Source of the DNA: Alectoria sarmentosa
Taxonomy: Eukaryota; Ascomycota; Lecanoromycetes; Lecanorales; Parmeliaceae
Direction: 5' to 3'
DNA length: 41,585 nt
NCBI GenBank assembly: GCA_009733775.1
Contig: WOGZ01000293.1
Location: 1 to 41,585 of the forward strand
Of this stretch, positions 10,865 to 22,752 are shown piece by piece. The notes beneath the pieces are model-generated. The model ran no database searches. It saw nothing but the letters and a program-made list of their open reading frames with translations, and was not told where the DNA came from. The position numbers and the translations under genes are program-made. How positions within the stretch are numbered: the first letter of the stretch is position 1; every line of letters starts with the position of its first letter.

Positions 10865-11746
10865 CTACAACTCCTTAGTCGGCGCATGGCCCTCAGCAGC
10901 GCCACTGCCATACTCCCTAACGTGCTCCTTGCCCGCCCCCTTATCCGCCTCGAACTCCATCACCTCAGGGCTGTCCATGTGCTTCATGACCTGATCCGCC
11001 TGCCATTTCTTGAAGCTGAAACCCAGACCCTCGTGCGAGTAATCCTTGTCATTCGCCTGATCCTTGTGGTACTTGACCTGGATAAAGTCGCTATCGATGG
11101 TGGATGGGTCGAGAGAGAGGGAGACGAGAGCGTTGATGGTGGCGGTTTTGGGGATAATTTTGAAAGTCCATGACTGTACCCGCGAGTCAGCATGACATTG
11201 AGATGAGCTAGAAGAGAATAGGACACCCACCTGCTCATTTCTGAATTGAATCAAACCGGGCTCATTCTTCACAACCTGGTACTTCTCGTTCTTGCTATCC
11301 TTGAACAGCTTCGGCAGAGCGAACCACTGCCCCGCCATCTTGTACCGGTCATTTGCATACACGAACTGATCGTCGTACACGCAATCAGATGTGTACCGCT
11401 TCACCTTCTGGACCGAAGGCTTGCAGCTGTAGAGGTCGAGAATGTCGTCCACGAGTGCTTGGCGCTCCTTTGAGAGGGGAAGGGACCTGGAAGGGTCTGG
11501 GGTGTAATCTTCCGAGGGGTGGGTTTGCCTTGATGATTTCCGAGTCAGCATGTCTCTGTTGGGATTGGATATGAGTCGTGAGACAGGTCTCGGGAGTACT
11601 TTACTCCTGCGACAGGTCTTGCAGCTCAAAATGCTGCACGAATGAGGCAGGGAAAGCTCGGAAAAGATAACTGACCGGGGCTCGTAGTTCTCGCCAGGGG
11701 CGGAAGGGGGAAGGGAGGCGGATTCCATCTTGCTATTTGCGGACAT
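10865..11746 (-). CDS. Conserved fungal protein of unknown function
   Basis: Model on the minus strand: exons 11746-11676, 11528-11231 and 11173-10865, giving 225 residues. The introns are 147 bp (11529-11675) and 57 bp (11174-11230, with GTGGGT donor, GCTGAC branch and TACAG acceptor). ATG 11746 is used; the frame continues upstream only to non-ATG codons. After a short N-terminus comes a compact domain: ERQALVDDILDLY, then YTSDCVYDDQFVYANDRYKM, then LIQFRNEQSWTFKIIPK, and a hydrophilic tail with GLGFSFKKWQADQVMKHMDS. The pattern of a short helix, a D-x-VYDD motif and beta strands resembles small NTF2-like folds, but that is inference. I know similar proteins only as uncharacterised. The sequence shows no clear transit peptide or membrane segment. 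Confidence 0.75.
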   Translation of the reverse strand: MSANSKMESASLPPSAPGENYEPRSVIFSELSLPHSCSILSCKTCRRSKVLPRPVSRLISNPNRDMLTRKSSRQTHPSEDYTPDPSRSLPLSKERQALVDDILDLYSCKPSVQKVKRYTSDCVYDDQFVYANDRYKMAGQWFALPKLFKDSKNEKYQVVKNEPGLIQFRNEQVGVLFSSSSSQCHADSRVQSWTFKIIPKTATINALVSLSLDPSTIDSDFIQVKYHKDQANDKDYSHEGLGFSFKKWQADQVMKHMDSPEVMEFEADKGAGKEHVREYGSGAAEGHAPTKEL

Positions 11747-12480
11747 GGTGGAGGTGGTGAGGAAGCGTTGCAAGTTTGAGTGGGCTCGGTTGATACCAGG
11801 GGTGAGGACGTTTGAAGTGCGAAGGGAGATGGCTTGATGGATGCGGACACAGTGGGGAAGGATAGAATGGTTTCTTTGAAGAAGGCAACGGAAGTTTTGA
11901 CTGCTTCTCTATCAAAGTGGACGGCTGAAGTGGAATGCAAGAGGGCGAATACGAGAATCAGACTACTGAGGGTTTGCCAAAGTGATGACGAAAGTAAAGA
12001 CTGACGTAGAAGATGGAAAGTCATGACCGGTCCACTTCCCTGTGTGACGGCATTGTTGACTTGCACATGTCCAAAGACATGCCTACGGACATGTAACATC
12101 GTGCTTTCGTATTCGTAGTTACTGCTGTCAATTAATTCTGGGTAGTTGACATGTAGTACTGTTCGTAGTACAGTTAGTACAGTTGCGAGTACATGATATT
12201 CTGGCCAGATCGGTTTGGACCTGAAACTCTGTATATTAATCACGGGGCTCAGGAGCATGATATTCGAGTATCCAAAGACTTCGGTATTTCAGACGGTCAG
12301 ACGGCAATGTCCGTCCAACTTTGTACATGATGTGATTAAGTAGTAATAGTAATAATAATTATTCATGAGGAAGGCCTGCAGAGTTAAGGCCAACCCGGGA
12401 TCTTGAGCCAAAAGCCATGCTTCATTAAATGAGTCCCAGCCTCGAATGCCACCTCGAAACCTTTTTTCAAACCTAAAATT
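11747..12480. other. Intergenic region up to the AT-rich boundary
   Basis: This is the divergent flank upstream of the unknown gene. Around 12130-12200 there are several GTAC-containing short inverted motifs (for example AGTACTGTTCGTAGTACAGT). Composition changes abruptly to AT-rich at about 12470-12490. I see no gene; the open frames on the minus strand at 11626-12258 have no family features. Confidence 0.55.
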
Positions 12481-15400
12481 ATCTTCAAGTGTTGAACATT
12501 TATCAATTTCGTCGATGATTTAAAAGAAAGATTTTTAATTCCGCAGCTCTCGAGGGAGTCGTTTTATTTCAATGTTTTTTTTCTCTCGAACCGAATCTTT
12601 ATTAAATTTTACAATTATTATTTTAAACACGTAATATATATGAAATCATTTATGAAATATTCATTATACGCGATGCCCTCGAAGATGTTTGAAAAAATTA
12701 TATTTTTTTTTTATCAATTCGACCTTAAACGCTCGTTAAAATCAAAACTTTATAAAACTTTTTATTTTTTTATTATGTTTTAATCTTTTTATTCGTTCGC
12801 TCTTCGATAACGATAATAAAAATAACGATTATAACGTTCGCATTCGATGATAATTTTAATTTCTGACGAATATTAAAAGTGATTTCTTTAACGTGTTTCT
12901 GCAATCTTAAAAAATTCGTTATTTAAATTAATATTAAAACACATTAATTGTGATCTTTTTGAAATGTTTCTCGAAACGCCTATTTTTCGTTATTATTATT
13001 TTATATTGCTTTTTTGTTTCGTCGATATCGAAAAAATTATAATAATTTTTCTATTCGCATAATGAAATTAATAATGATAATAATTCGAATGAAATTTCTT
13101 AAAAGTATATTGATATTAATCTCTTTATCTTCAACTCAAAATATGATCTTTCATAATTTTTGATATAATTCGTAATGCAATAACACGTAATTTCTTATTT
13201 CAATTTCGTGCTCACAAAGACATTGCGATTCGTTTTAAAATATGATATTAATAATAATTAAAAAATTATTTAAATTTGCGTATCTCGTTCTCATTTATAT
13301 AAATATTACGTTTTTAATTTTATTTAAGATCTTATATTTATTGAGCGTTCGACGATTCGAGATAAATTATAATTTTCTCATCAATTTTTCAATTTGTTTA
13401 AGATTTATGAAATCATTTTATGTTTGATTTTATTAATTTATTATTCGAAATCGATACATTATTCGTTATAATGTGATAAGCGATAATAAATCGAAAAAAA
13501 TAAGAGTTTTAAAATCTTTATCGTCGTTTTTTCATTAATCGATGATTTTTTTAATCGTTAAATCGATTTTTTCATTTTCTAATATCTCATAATAAATTAA
13601 AATTCAATAAATTTCGATCTGACGCTTTAAAGTTTTAAAAAAACAAATAATTTTCGTTAATATATATTGACTCGATCGATATTGCGAATGATAAACATTA
13701 TAAATAATTAATTAATTATTTATATAAATAATGATTGATCGCGTGTTTTCAAATTTTATAAATTTTTTTAAAATTTTTAAGATGAGAAACAACTCGTAAA
13801 GCTTTTTAAAATAAATAATAAATTAAATATCGAAATTAATATGAGCGGCTCGCGTCGTGATAAAGACGTTAAAACTCTTTTAAAAAAATATCATTCGAAT
13901 CGCGAATGCATTTATTCTTTCATCGATATCGCTATTATTCATATAAATAATAACATAATTAAAAAAATCTCGATAAACGATTTAATCGTAACTTTTGATA
14001 ATCGTTTTCGCATTATTAATGATAATGATATTCGAAAACTTTTATTAAAGAGAATTGATATACGATATATAAGATTTTAAATCGAATAATTTGACGTTAT
14101 AAATAACTTTATAACGTTTTTAAAATCGTTTTAAAAGATTAAATTTGATATATGCGACGTTGAACTTATCATATTTCGTTATTCATTTTCTCATTGAAAT
14201 TTCATTTTTCATTTTGATCGTTTAAAAACAATCGAAAATGAGATTAATAACAATACGAAATATAACATCGTTTATAACGTTTTTCAAGACGTATTATATC
14301 GACATCAAAAACAATTCGATATTCAAAGCAATTTTGAAGATTATTTTAAAGATTCTCGAAATGATTTTAACGCATCATTTTTGAATTTTTTATATGAATT
14401 TCAGGGTCTTTTATTCTCTTTTTTTGATATTATAATCGTCGAATAATAAAAATTAAATCGAGACGCAATATGTGAATAAAAAAAGCATTATTAAAATATA
14501 AATTATATATAAATTTTTAAGATTTAAACCTCAAATGAATCTTTTTAAAGCGATTAAAACTCAAATTTTATTATTAATTTTATTCTTTATTTTGTTGATA
14601 TAAATATTAAAATATAAATGTTAATTCAAATGCATTTTCAAATATTTTAAATTATCTTCGATTTTATAAACGACATTTTCAAAATTCAAAAAAATGAAAT
14701 TAAAATTGAAAATGAAAATGAAATGCACGAGATGAAATTTGTTTAAATTAAAAATCAAAATATGATTTCTCGTTTAACGACGGTAAATAAAATATATCGC
14801 TTTCATTTTATTAACGCATTTTTCGATTATATTCTTTATTATTAATTATTTAATATTATTCACATATTTTATTTCGAGAAATTTCATTTCAAAATAAATT
14901 AATTTTTCGATTATGTCGTTATTATAATAATAATATAACGAAAAAAAAAACGTTTAAGTTTTAAAAGATATTCGTTTGTTAAAAAAAGATTTTAAATAAA
15001 AAATCTAAGACACGAATTTTAATCTCGCGATCGAAAATGAAATTCATAATTTAATTAATAATTACATTATCAACTTTACGTTTGCGAAGATTATAAAATA
15101 ATCGAAAATGATTAACATTATTAAACGCCTCGAAGACGTTTAAATATAAAAGATTATATACTTTCTTTTATTATTATATGAAATAAATTTTCTCGATTAA
15201 CATATATAGCGCGTGTTTTATTATTATATTCTTTCTCTCTTCGAAATGATTTTCGAAAATAAAAATATGCTTTATCGCAAAATAAAATAATTAAAAAGTT
15301 ATAATTGATTTAAGAATTTTATTTAACGTGCTAAAAAATGCGATGAAATGATAATGTTTTAAAATAAAATAATCTTTTTTTTCGAATTTACGAAAAATTA

Positions 15401-18400
15401 TTATAATGAAGTTTTTGAAATTTATGAGATAATGTCTTTGCTTTAAACATTCGTTGAAAAATTATATAAATAATTCTTATAAAATCGATAGATTTCTTTA
15501 AAAAACGATATTCGAAATTTCGTTTTTCTTTACGAAATTTTGAGAGAACGGTTTTCAAATCGTTATCAAGATTTTTTTCATTATAATATCGAAAATTGAA
15601 ATCGATTTCGAATACGCAAATTTTTTCAAATCATTAAGATCGATTAAAAAAGATTTAAAAAAAAATCTCGTCGCGAGAGTCGTTGCTTTATTTCTTTTTA
15701 ATGTTATTATAATGTCATTAAGACGTTTAAGATTAAAAATAAATAACGAAAACGATATTAATCGATTTTTCATTCAATTAAATAATTTATAAACTTTATT
15801 TATATCGTTTATTATCTTTATAAGTTTTATGCGATGATTTTTTCGCAGATCGAGTTTTCATTATCATTTCTTTTGTTTATTATACGATAAACTTTATTTA
15901 TAAAGTTTCATCATATAAAAATCGTAAAGCCTCAATCTCGCCTTGACGTTTTGAAAATATTATTTTAACTTTTTGATTTTAATGAAAACGATTTTGAATT
16001 TCTTAATATATTTAAATTTTCGAAATTCTTTTTTTTTGTTTTTAAAAACAAATAAAGAAAAAAAAAAAAAAAAAGATTTCGATGATCATTGAGAAGTAAT
16101 AATTGAGTTTTTCGAATATAATTTTTCGAAAGATTTGAAATATTCGAAGCGTGAGTTCGCTATTAAACATTTTTTAATTCATTTTAATATAATTATATTT
16201 TCTTAAAAACTCTATTTTCATAATCGCGATATTTATTTCGATTTTAATCGAATAATAATTTAACGCAACGTTTAAATCGTTTTTTGTTTAACATTTAACG
16301 ATTCGATCATTAAAAATTTTTATTATAAAGTAAAAATTTAAGATGTAAAATTTTGAGTTTAATATTTCATAAATTTTTATATCTTTGAAAAGATGTTAAA
16401 TAAATCGAAATTCGTTTATAATTTTCAATAATTTATATATTTTAAAATTAACGTTAACGTGAATCTCTTTTTAAACGAAAAAATGAATATTAAAATCGTC
16501 GATAATGATTATTTCGATTAATTTATCGAAAATCGAGCGATAAAAGCGATTATCATCGTCGAAAACTTTTTTTAATGATTCGAAAGATTTTTGAGATGAT
16601 TCGTTTTCGAAATATTAATGTCGATTTCTTTTATGCTTCGTGAAGGGGAAATTATATACATTAATCATTCGAATAAAAATCTCATCTTTAATTTAAAACG
16701 TGTTTAATTGAAATTTTAAAATTAATATATTTTTAATGAAGAAAGCGTTGAATCAAGCGATGATTGTTAAAAAGATATTTTTATGTATAAAAACACATAT
16801 TTTGAATTTATCGTTATCGAACTTTATCGTTTTAAAATAGCATAAATTGTGAAAAGTCTTAATCGAATAATATGTGATAATCATTCACGTATTGATTCAG
16901 GGCTTTTAAATAATTATGATATCGTAATCGCACATCGCGAAATTGCGAAAAAAGTCAATCATGATTAAATCTTTTAATTTATAATAATTATAAAAAATAA
17001 TTCTCAATCTTCTTCCTTTTAAGATTAAAATTGTTATTATTATCGTTTTAAAATTTTCACGATCACGAGATTTAACGTTATATAAACGATAAATTAATTT
17101 TAACGTTATTCTCTTTTTTATTGCGATGATTTTTATTAAAACGAATAAACGAAAATGTTATTATATAAATGATAAGAGAATAAATTATTAACGTTGAATA
17201 ATTATTATAAAATGAAGACGAAAAAAAATCTTGATTTGAAAAAGTGAAGGTAATAAGGTTTAAATCGTGATTATAATATTTGCTTTTAAAAATAAATAAG
17301 CTTAATCGAAAATCAAAATTTGAAAATAATAATAATAAAAAAAAAAACGATATTTAAAAATTAAGCTTTAAGGGTGATGCGTTTATATAAATTAATTCGA
17401 TAACTTTTAAAATTCTTATATATTTTTTCATTTATTTTATTAATGAAATCTTTGATCTTATTTTTAAATATGTCTTAAACGTTTATTGCGTTTTTTGATT
17501 AAATGTGATATCATTAATTTCTTGATTTTAAATAAATGAAATATCGTTAACATTTTCATTATTGTCGTTAATTTCGTTTATGTTAACGTTATTAACGTCG
17601 AAATTTAACGTATTTGAGAACGCGTTATTTATAAAATTTAAAAAATTCTCACTTTTCTTTTATTTTTTTAAAAAATGCATTGAGATTTGAAAAACGATGT
17701 TGATTTTTTTAAAATCAATTATCATCGTAAAATACACGTTGAAATCTAACGAATTAATCTTTCTTTTATTAAAAGGTTCAAAAACCTTAAAGATTTATTT
17801 TATAATTCTCTTCAAAGTTTTGATACGCTCATCAACGTTTTTATTGCGAACATTAACCTCTCGAAGTTGTTTCAATAATAAGGTTTTTAATAAGATTTAT
17901 GTTAATACGTTCAAAAAAGCGTTTTTGCGTTAAAGAATTTTCATTTTTTTTATTGCATTGAGATTGCTCGAATGGTTAATATTAAGAAAAAAAACTTATT
18001 ATGTATTTAATTTCGACGATTTTTATACGATTTGACTTTTGAATTTTAAAAAGAATTGATTTTTGATAATTTAATTAATAATGTATTAAAAAAAAAAAAA
18101 AAATTTTCTCGAGCATATTTCTTATCTTGATTCATAATCGTTTTTTTTGTAATAATAATAATAAAATTATTTAATTTAATAATTTTTATAATTAATCGCG
18201 TTGTATCGATAATATCTCGCGACGAATTAATAATAATGTTTATCGTGTTTATAATTTAAATAATTATAACATTATTTTGAATTATGATTATATACGAAAC
18301 GCTCGCAAAAATGAGATTATCTTTTTTAAAAAATATTTCTTTTCAAGGCGAGGTTCGCGATTTTAAAAAAACGATATGTGATGATAATCGTTTTATAATT

Positions 18401-19370
18401 CTTTATAAAATCGTATTTTATTAATCAATTAACGTATTCAATCTCGTATGTTTTAATAATTTTTAAACGTATAAAATTAAATTGATCGAGCTTGCTTTTA
18501 ACAATGTTTTGATTTTTTATAATAAATAAATTTATTGTTATTGTATTAATTGCGTGCATTATTATCGCGAACGTATTAAATATAATCGAGATTGTTATCT
18601 CGAAAAATAATAATCATAAATTTCTTTTCGTGAAAAGGAGCACGTTTTCGACGTGAAAGATTTCGAATTAAAAATCGTTATTCGAAAATTGTCACGCTGA
18701 ATAAATGAAAACTTATAAATTATAATCTTTACGATTATAACTCGAAAATTTTAAAATAACGATATCGTTATTGATTGCGACGTTGATGTTGTTCATTATC
18801 TTTTAATCTATAATGTTTTCACGATATTTTTCTTTAATAAATTAATTTATAAATCTCATCGTAAATCGATGTTCGATTAACGAATTTATAATAATAACGA
18901 TGTTTTTCTTCGAGAATTTTTATAAAACAAATTCATTCATTTTTGTTTTTACAATTTTTAATTTAAACGTAAATCTAAATAATTGATTTATATATTATTA
19001 TTATTATCGTTAAACTTCGCGTTTAAATGCGTTCAAATCCTTTATTAAAAACATTTTCAAAAATTTTTGATAAAATGTTTCAAATGAGATCAAAAACTTG
19101 TCAAATTGTTTAACGATATTATTAATTTTTATTTTATTATTATTTTGTGCGATGCGACGCGTTTTTTATAATAAATGAATATTATAATTTAATAAATGAG
19201 ATGAATAATTTCGGCTCGAAAACCTGTTTTTCGATGACGACGACGTGATAAACATCGCGACGGGTTTTAAATAGGCTTAAACGATAACTTGAAACTTATT
19301 TCAAAACTCATAAACTCTTCGAGGGAATAAACGCGTTCTTGGTTGAGTAATTTTCAAAAAATGGATTCGA
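12480..19370. repeat. AT-rich RIP-decayed repeat block
   Basis: About 6.9 kb of very AT-rich DNA with abundant TCGA/ACGA and scarce CpA/TpG, as RIP leaves. Both edges are abrupt. I found no LTR pair, terminal inverted repeat or target duplication. One relic reading frame is visible on the plus strand (13781-14446), and fragmentary frames occur elsewhere, for example 17697-17933 (+) and around 18640-18960 (-). No domain could be named. It is probably one or more transposable elements mutated beyond recognition. I see no detectable sharing with the left Ty3 element or with the outer repeat. Confidence 0.75.
13781..14446 (+). pseudogene. RIP-broken coding relic of unknown family
   Basis: One frame reads as protein-like sequence for about 220 codons with only a few stops (TAA at 14078, 14087 and about 14132; TGA near 14195), all of the kind RIP makes from Gln or Trp codons. 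It is open at 13841-14080, with segments such as SGSRRDKDVKTLLKKY and IRKLLLKRIDIRYIRF. After the stops it continues as NVFQDVLYRHQKQFDIQSNF and FLNFLYEFQ. Retained charged and aromatic patterns argue for former coding. I do not recognise the family; a transposable-element protein is the likeliest source from context. Confidence 0.45.
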
Positions 19371-20498
19371 TCAAAATAGTTGTTCCGGTTCCATGATGTG
19401 ATTAAAGGAGTCTGAAAATTGGAGGCGGTATGAGTATTCTACAACGTACTCGTAAGCCCCACCAGCGGCGAACCGCGCAAATTGCCAGTCACTCAAAAGA
19501 TGCCCTTTATTGCAGCAATTAATATTTGTAGCTAATATATAAAGTATTAGGACGCACCCAGTTCAGAAGCCCCTATAGCTCGTCAGTTTCACACCCAGAA
19601 GTTTTTCCATTTCATGTACTGACTTACCCTAGAGGGGTAGAGCGTTGCACTTGTATTGCGCCACAAGCATATGCAAAGGCCGATAGTTCAAATCTGTATT
19701 TTCTCCTTCCCTGAATCTACATCACCATCTTTGACTGACAATTGTCAAGGTCTGGGGGCATGGATTATCTTTTTATCAATTTCGATCCTTTGTTGCTTTT
19801 TGTACATATTTCACATGAGAGAATGCACGGATGATGTAAGTATCCGAGGGATCCTTACATATTAAATACTCAGTATTCAGTATTTACCTTCCTTGGTACG
19901 GTTAGGCTTTGGGTTCGGCTACGTCGACTTTGACTGCCTCTTTCAATCTGATAAGTAAAGTACTCGTAGAGTTCAGCCTCGCGGGTGGCACAAAAAAAAA
20001 GAAGAAAAAAAGAATAGAAAAACAGGCCGGCACGAGTACACCCTTGACTATTCTACGGGATCGTGACTTATCAATCATGATAGCAATGATAGAATTTTTG
20101 CAGTATAAAGTGTAGAGAAGGCGACTCTTTAATGCCGTTGTTCTTACACTATCTACTAAAACTACTTCTTTGTCAATTATCAAGACCTTGGCGATTCTGA
20201 CGTGTACAGTACTACTCTAGTACGCGCTTTTTTGCTACCCGCGAGACAGCCCTCTCTCAACTCACATTTTCGCTCTGAATTGATATGCGGTGCCTTGCAT
20301 CGCCTTGCTTTGTTTCTCTTCTGAATAATCTCCCATCTGGACTGGTATCCATCATCGCTGTGGTATATGACTGTTTGAGATGGTATGCCGCGTCTCGACC
20401 GTCTGATTTCCCGGCAAGTTCAAACGTACGAGTCTGTGGCCCGTCTCTGAAGTAAGTTTTTGGGTCCACATGAATCCGATATGTTTAAGACCCATCTC
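19371..20498. other. Gene-poor stretch after the AT-rich block
   Basis: Ordinary composition resumes at about 19370. The segment holds the tRNA relic (19630-19702) and an A-rich run with interspersed G at about 19990-20025. I see no protein gene. The open frames at 19656-19865 and 19902-20183 lack family features and include the tRNA relic or the A-rich run. Confidence 0.5.
19630..19702 (+). pseudogene. tRNA-Thr(UGU) relic with intron, lacking acceptor stem
   Basis: The 3' part of the D-arm reads GGGGTAGAGCG (19634-19644). A full anticodon arm follows: TTGCA (19645-19649) pairs with TGCAA (19672-19676), and the anticodon TGT is at 19652-19654. A 15 nt intron (about 19656-19670) contains ACAAG, which pairs with the anticodon-loop CTTGT as in nuclear tRNA introns. 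The variable loop and T-arm follow, with GATAGTTCAAATCTGTA. A TTTT run is at 19699-19702. The 5' half of the D-stem is missing, and no 5' sequence pairs with the 3' end to make an acceptor stem. It is therefore a pseudogene, a fragment or the head of a tRNA-derived SINE. Confidence 0.55.
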
Positions 20499-22140
20499 TC
20501 ATGAATTTATCTGCGTACTCCTAACTCCTCTCCGCCTCCGCCTTTGTTGTCTCGCGCCTCCTTCCCCCTCGATACACTTCGAAAGATGAAGCAGATGCCC
20601 TCTGTTGTCTCGTACAAATTTTGCATACAACCCACCCGCTATAAGGACTACCACAGCACTCATTGCCACCGGATACTGAAATTGTTCCGGACGAGAGAAG
20701 GTAATTGTCGTTGCGTAGGAGCAGAGCTCAAAGAAGTTCTGGAAAGAAGCTTCGAGGGAGGAAAACGAGCCTCTTGCGTCAGCATCGACTCCCTGGACGG
20801 GAACTGAGCCTTAGCATGGGTTCCCTCATGGACTCGCAAAGGCTACATACCTCTTGAATAATTATCTGCACACACAGGTCAAATCCCCAAAGGCCAACAC
20901 GACTCGTCATGACCCCCGCTACGAGGCCCACAGCAGCGACAGATGGCATCCGGATGAACCAGAACGAGCTAAATGCCCCCACAAGACATGACAATTGCCA
21001 ATTGATGAACCACAGACCTCCCCGTAGTGGACCGACTTTATCCATAGCTACTGGCGCCAGCCATGTTGCAGAAATCTCAATTGCAGTGGACAATGTTCTC
21101 AGAACGCCAATCTGGGTGGAGGAAAGACCTACAGAGAGAAGATACGTCACCATTTGACCAGAGAACGAGAGAACGGTAAAATAGAGAAGGCAGAGCGCCA
21201 TTGAGGGAAGGAAGACCGGATGGCGGATGTAATTTGAGACTGTCTCGTAAATAGACCGAGCTTGAGCCACACAAAGCGGTCCAAGCCGCCATGTTGTAGG
21301 CACGGCAGACGGAACATTATTCGTGTTGTTCGAGACGCTAGAATTTGCCTGGAGAGCTGATACCATATGGTAGACCCTTTTGATAGCAAGGAATTCTATC
21401 AGCACTGATAAAGCGTTCATGCCTAGGACGGCTACAATCGCCAGTGATGTAGAATATCCATCCACCAAAGCTATGGCGAGAGGACCGATGAGTTTGCACA
21501 CTAGGTCGATGCGCCGCATCTGAGAGTTCAGGACTTCGAGTTCGCACTGAGAATTCTCAGCTATAACGACGACCCAGTCCCGCTCGATCGCTATGATGTT
21601 CATGGTCGAGCAAAGCTTCTCCATACAAGCCAAAAGAACCAGCGTAGCTATGAGGAAAGATTTGAAGCCTCGAAAGCCCAGAATATCCGTAGACAGGGCC
21701 CAAAAGCCCAGACATGATAGTATCACAGCCCCTCGTTGACCAACAATTGAGTGTCTCATAACAATCAGACGATCTCCTTGATCGACAAGTCGCCCAACCA
21801 ACGGTGCAAAGCAAATGGCAGATGCAGCACGCACAAGAGCATATACTGACGATGGTAATAAAGTACCAGGGAAGATTCGTGCTAGAAACAGTACGGCAGC
21901 AAACTCGAAGATGCGAGAGTTCCACGTAGATAGAAAGTGGGAAACGTAAAGTCGACGCTTGATACCCGATTGTTTCGGGATGTCTGGAAGGCTGATGACC
22001 TCGACGTCGTGGATTTGGACACCGTCGTTGGGGAAATTCCCGGGTGTTGGAGAGGAATTCTCTTCGATGATAGAAGCCACTTGAACCAGGAAGGGGATTT
22101 CCTCCTCGAATGAGGGCTCATGATGGGATGCAACCGCCAT
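20499..22140 (-). CDS. Ferroportin-family (SLC40) iron exporter
   Basis: Model on the minus strand: exons 22140-20851 and 20792-20499, giving 527 residues. The 58 bp intron (20793-20850) has a GTATGT donor and CCAG acceptor; the downstream AG after GCTGACGCAAG would break the frame. Family motifs: FEFAAVLFLARIFPGTLLP and SSVYALVRAASAICFAPLVG near residues 75-115, SIVGQRGAV, then TMNIIAIERDWVVVIA and QMRRIDLVCKLIGPLA, close to animal ferroportin. After the junction come RGSFSSLEASFQNFFELCSY and a last membrane segment. About 10-12 hydrophobic segments are present, preceded by an acidic cytosolic N-terminus. Ferroportins export Fe(II) from cytosol; the membrane used in fungi is not evident here. 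The downstream neighbour on the same strand is unrelated. Confidence 0.88.
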
Positions 22141-22752
22141 TCCAAAGACTTTTTCTGTCGATGGGTGTGGAGATGTCGCTTGTTGGTACTTGTAAGAAGG
22201 TTAAGGAACGACTGATTTATTTAAGGTACGAGAGATGTAGGTACTCGAAGGGACGTGAACAGAAAGGGAAGAAGGTACTCTGTTAGAGCATAGAGGAGGG
22301 TATTGTGTTATCACAAGATTGAAAAATGGCGGCGTGGTGACTCTTGACGTAGCTCATCGATGGTCCTGACCGCCCAGGCCAGGAGCGCCCTCCATCTAAG
22401 CTCAATGGCTCAGGGTATTAAATCTATTGGCGCTGGTGTTCTGCGAAATGCAACAGAAATAGTCTTCAAGTAACAGGAGCTGGTGGCCAATGAGTTAGAA
22501 GGTGCAAGAGATTTTTGAACTGGAAGCCTATTTTCTAGTGGTGCTAGCTGTAGCTCTATCTGATGGAACATGGGAACTGTGGCTATTCACAGTGCATTTT
22601 CAAGTAGAATTTGATCAATGATCATTTATATGATGGTTTTCCTGGGTATCATCATGATGTGAAAAACGCAAAGATGGTATCTAGTCGTCAAATTCCCTGT
22701 CCCTCTTCTACGTCCATGCTACTGATTGACAATGCCACAGTCTTCATTACGC
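22141..22752. other. Intergenic region
   Basis: This is the upstream flank of the ferroportin gene and the 3' flank of the VHS/GAT gene. Repeated GGTAC/GTACTCG motifs occur near 22225-22280 in the presumed promoter. I see no gene or repeat. Confidence 0.5.

Noticed and set aside
11626..12258. 210-codon minus-strand frame
   Set aside because: It covers the 5' exon and first intron of the unknown gene in another frame, plus the upstream flank; no domain or splice support.
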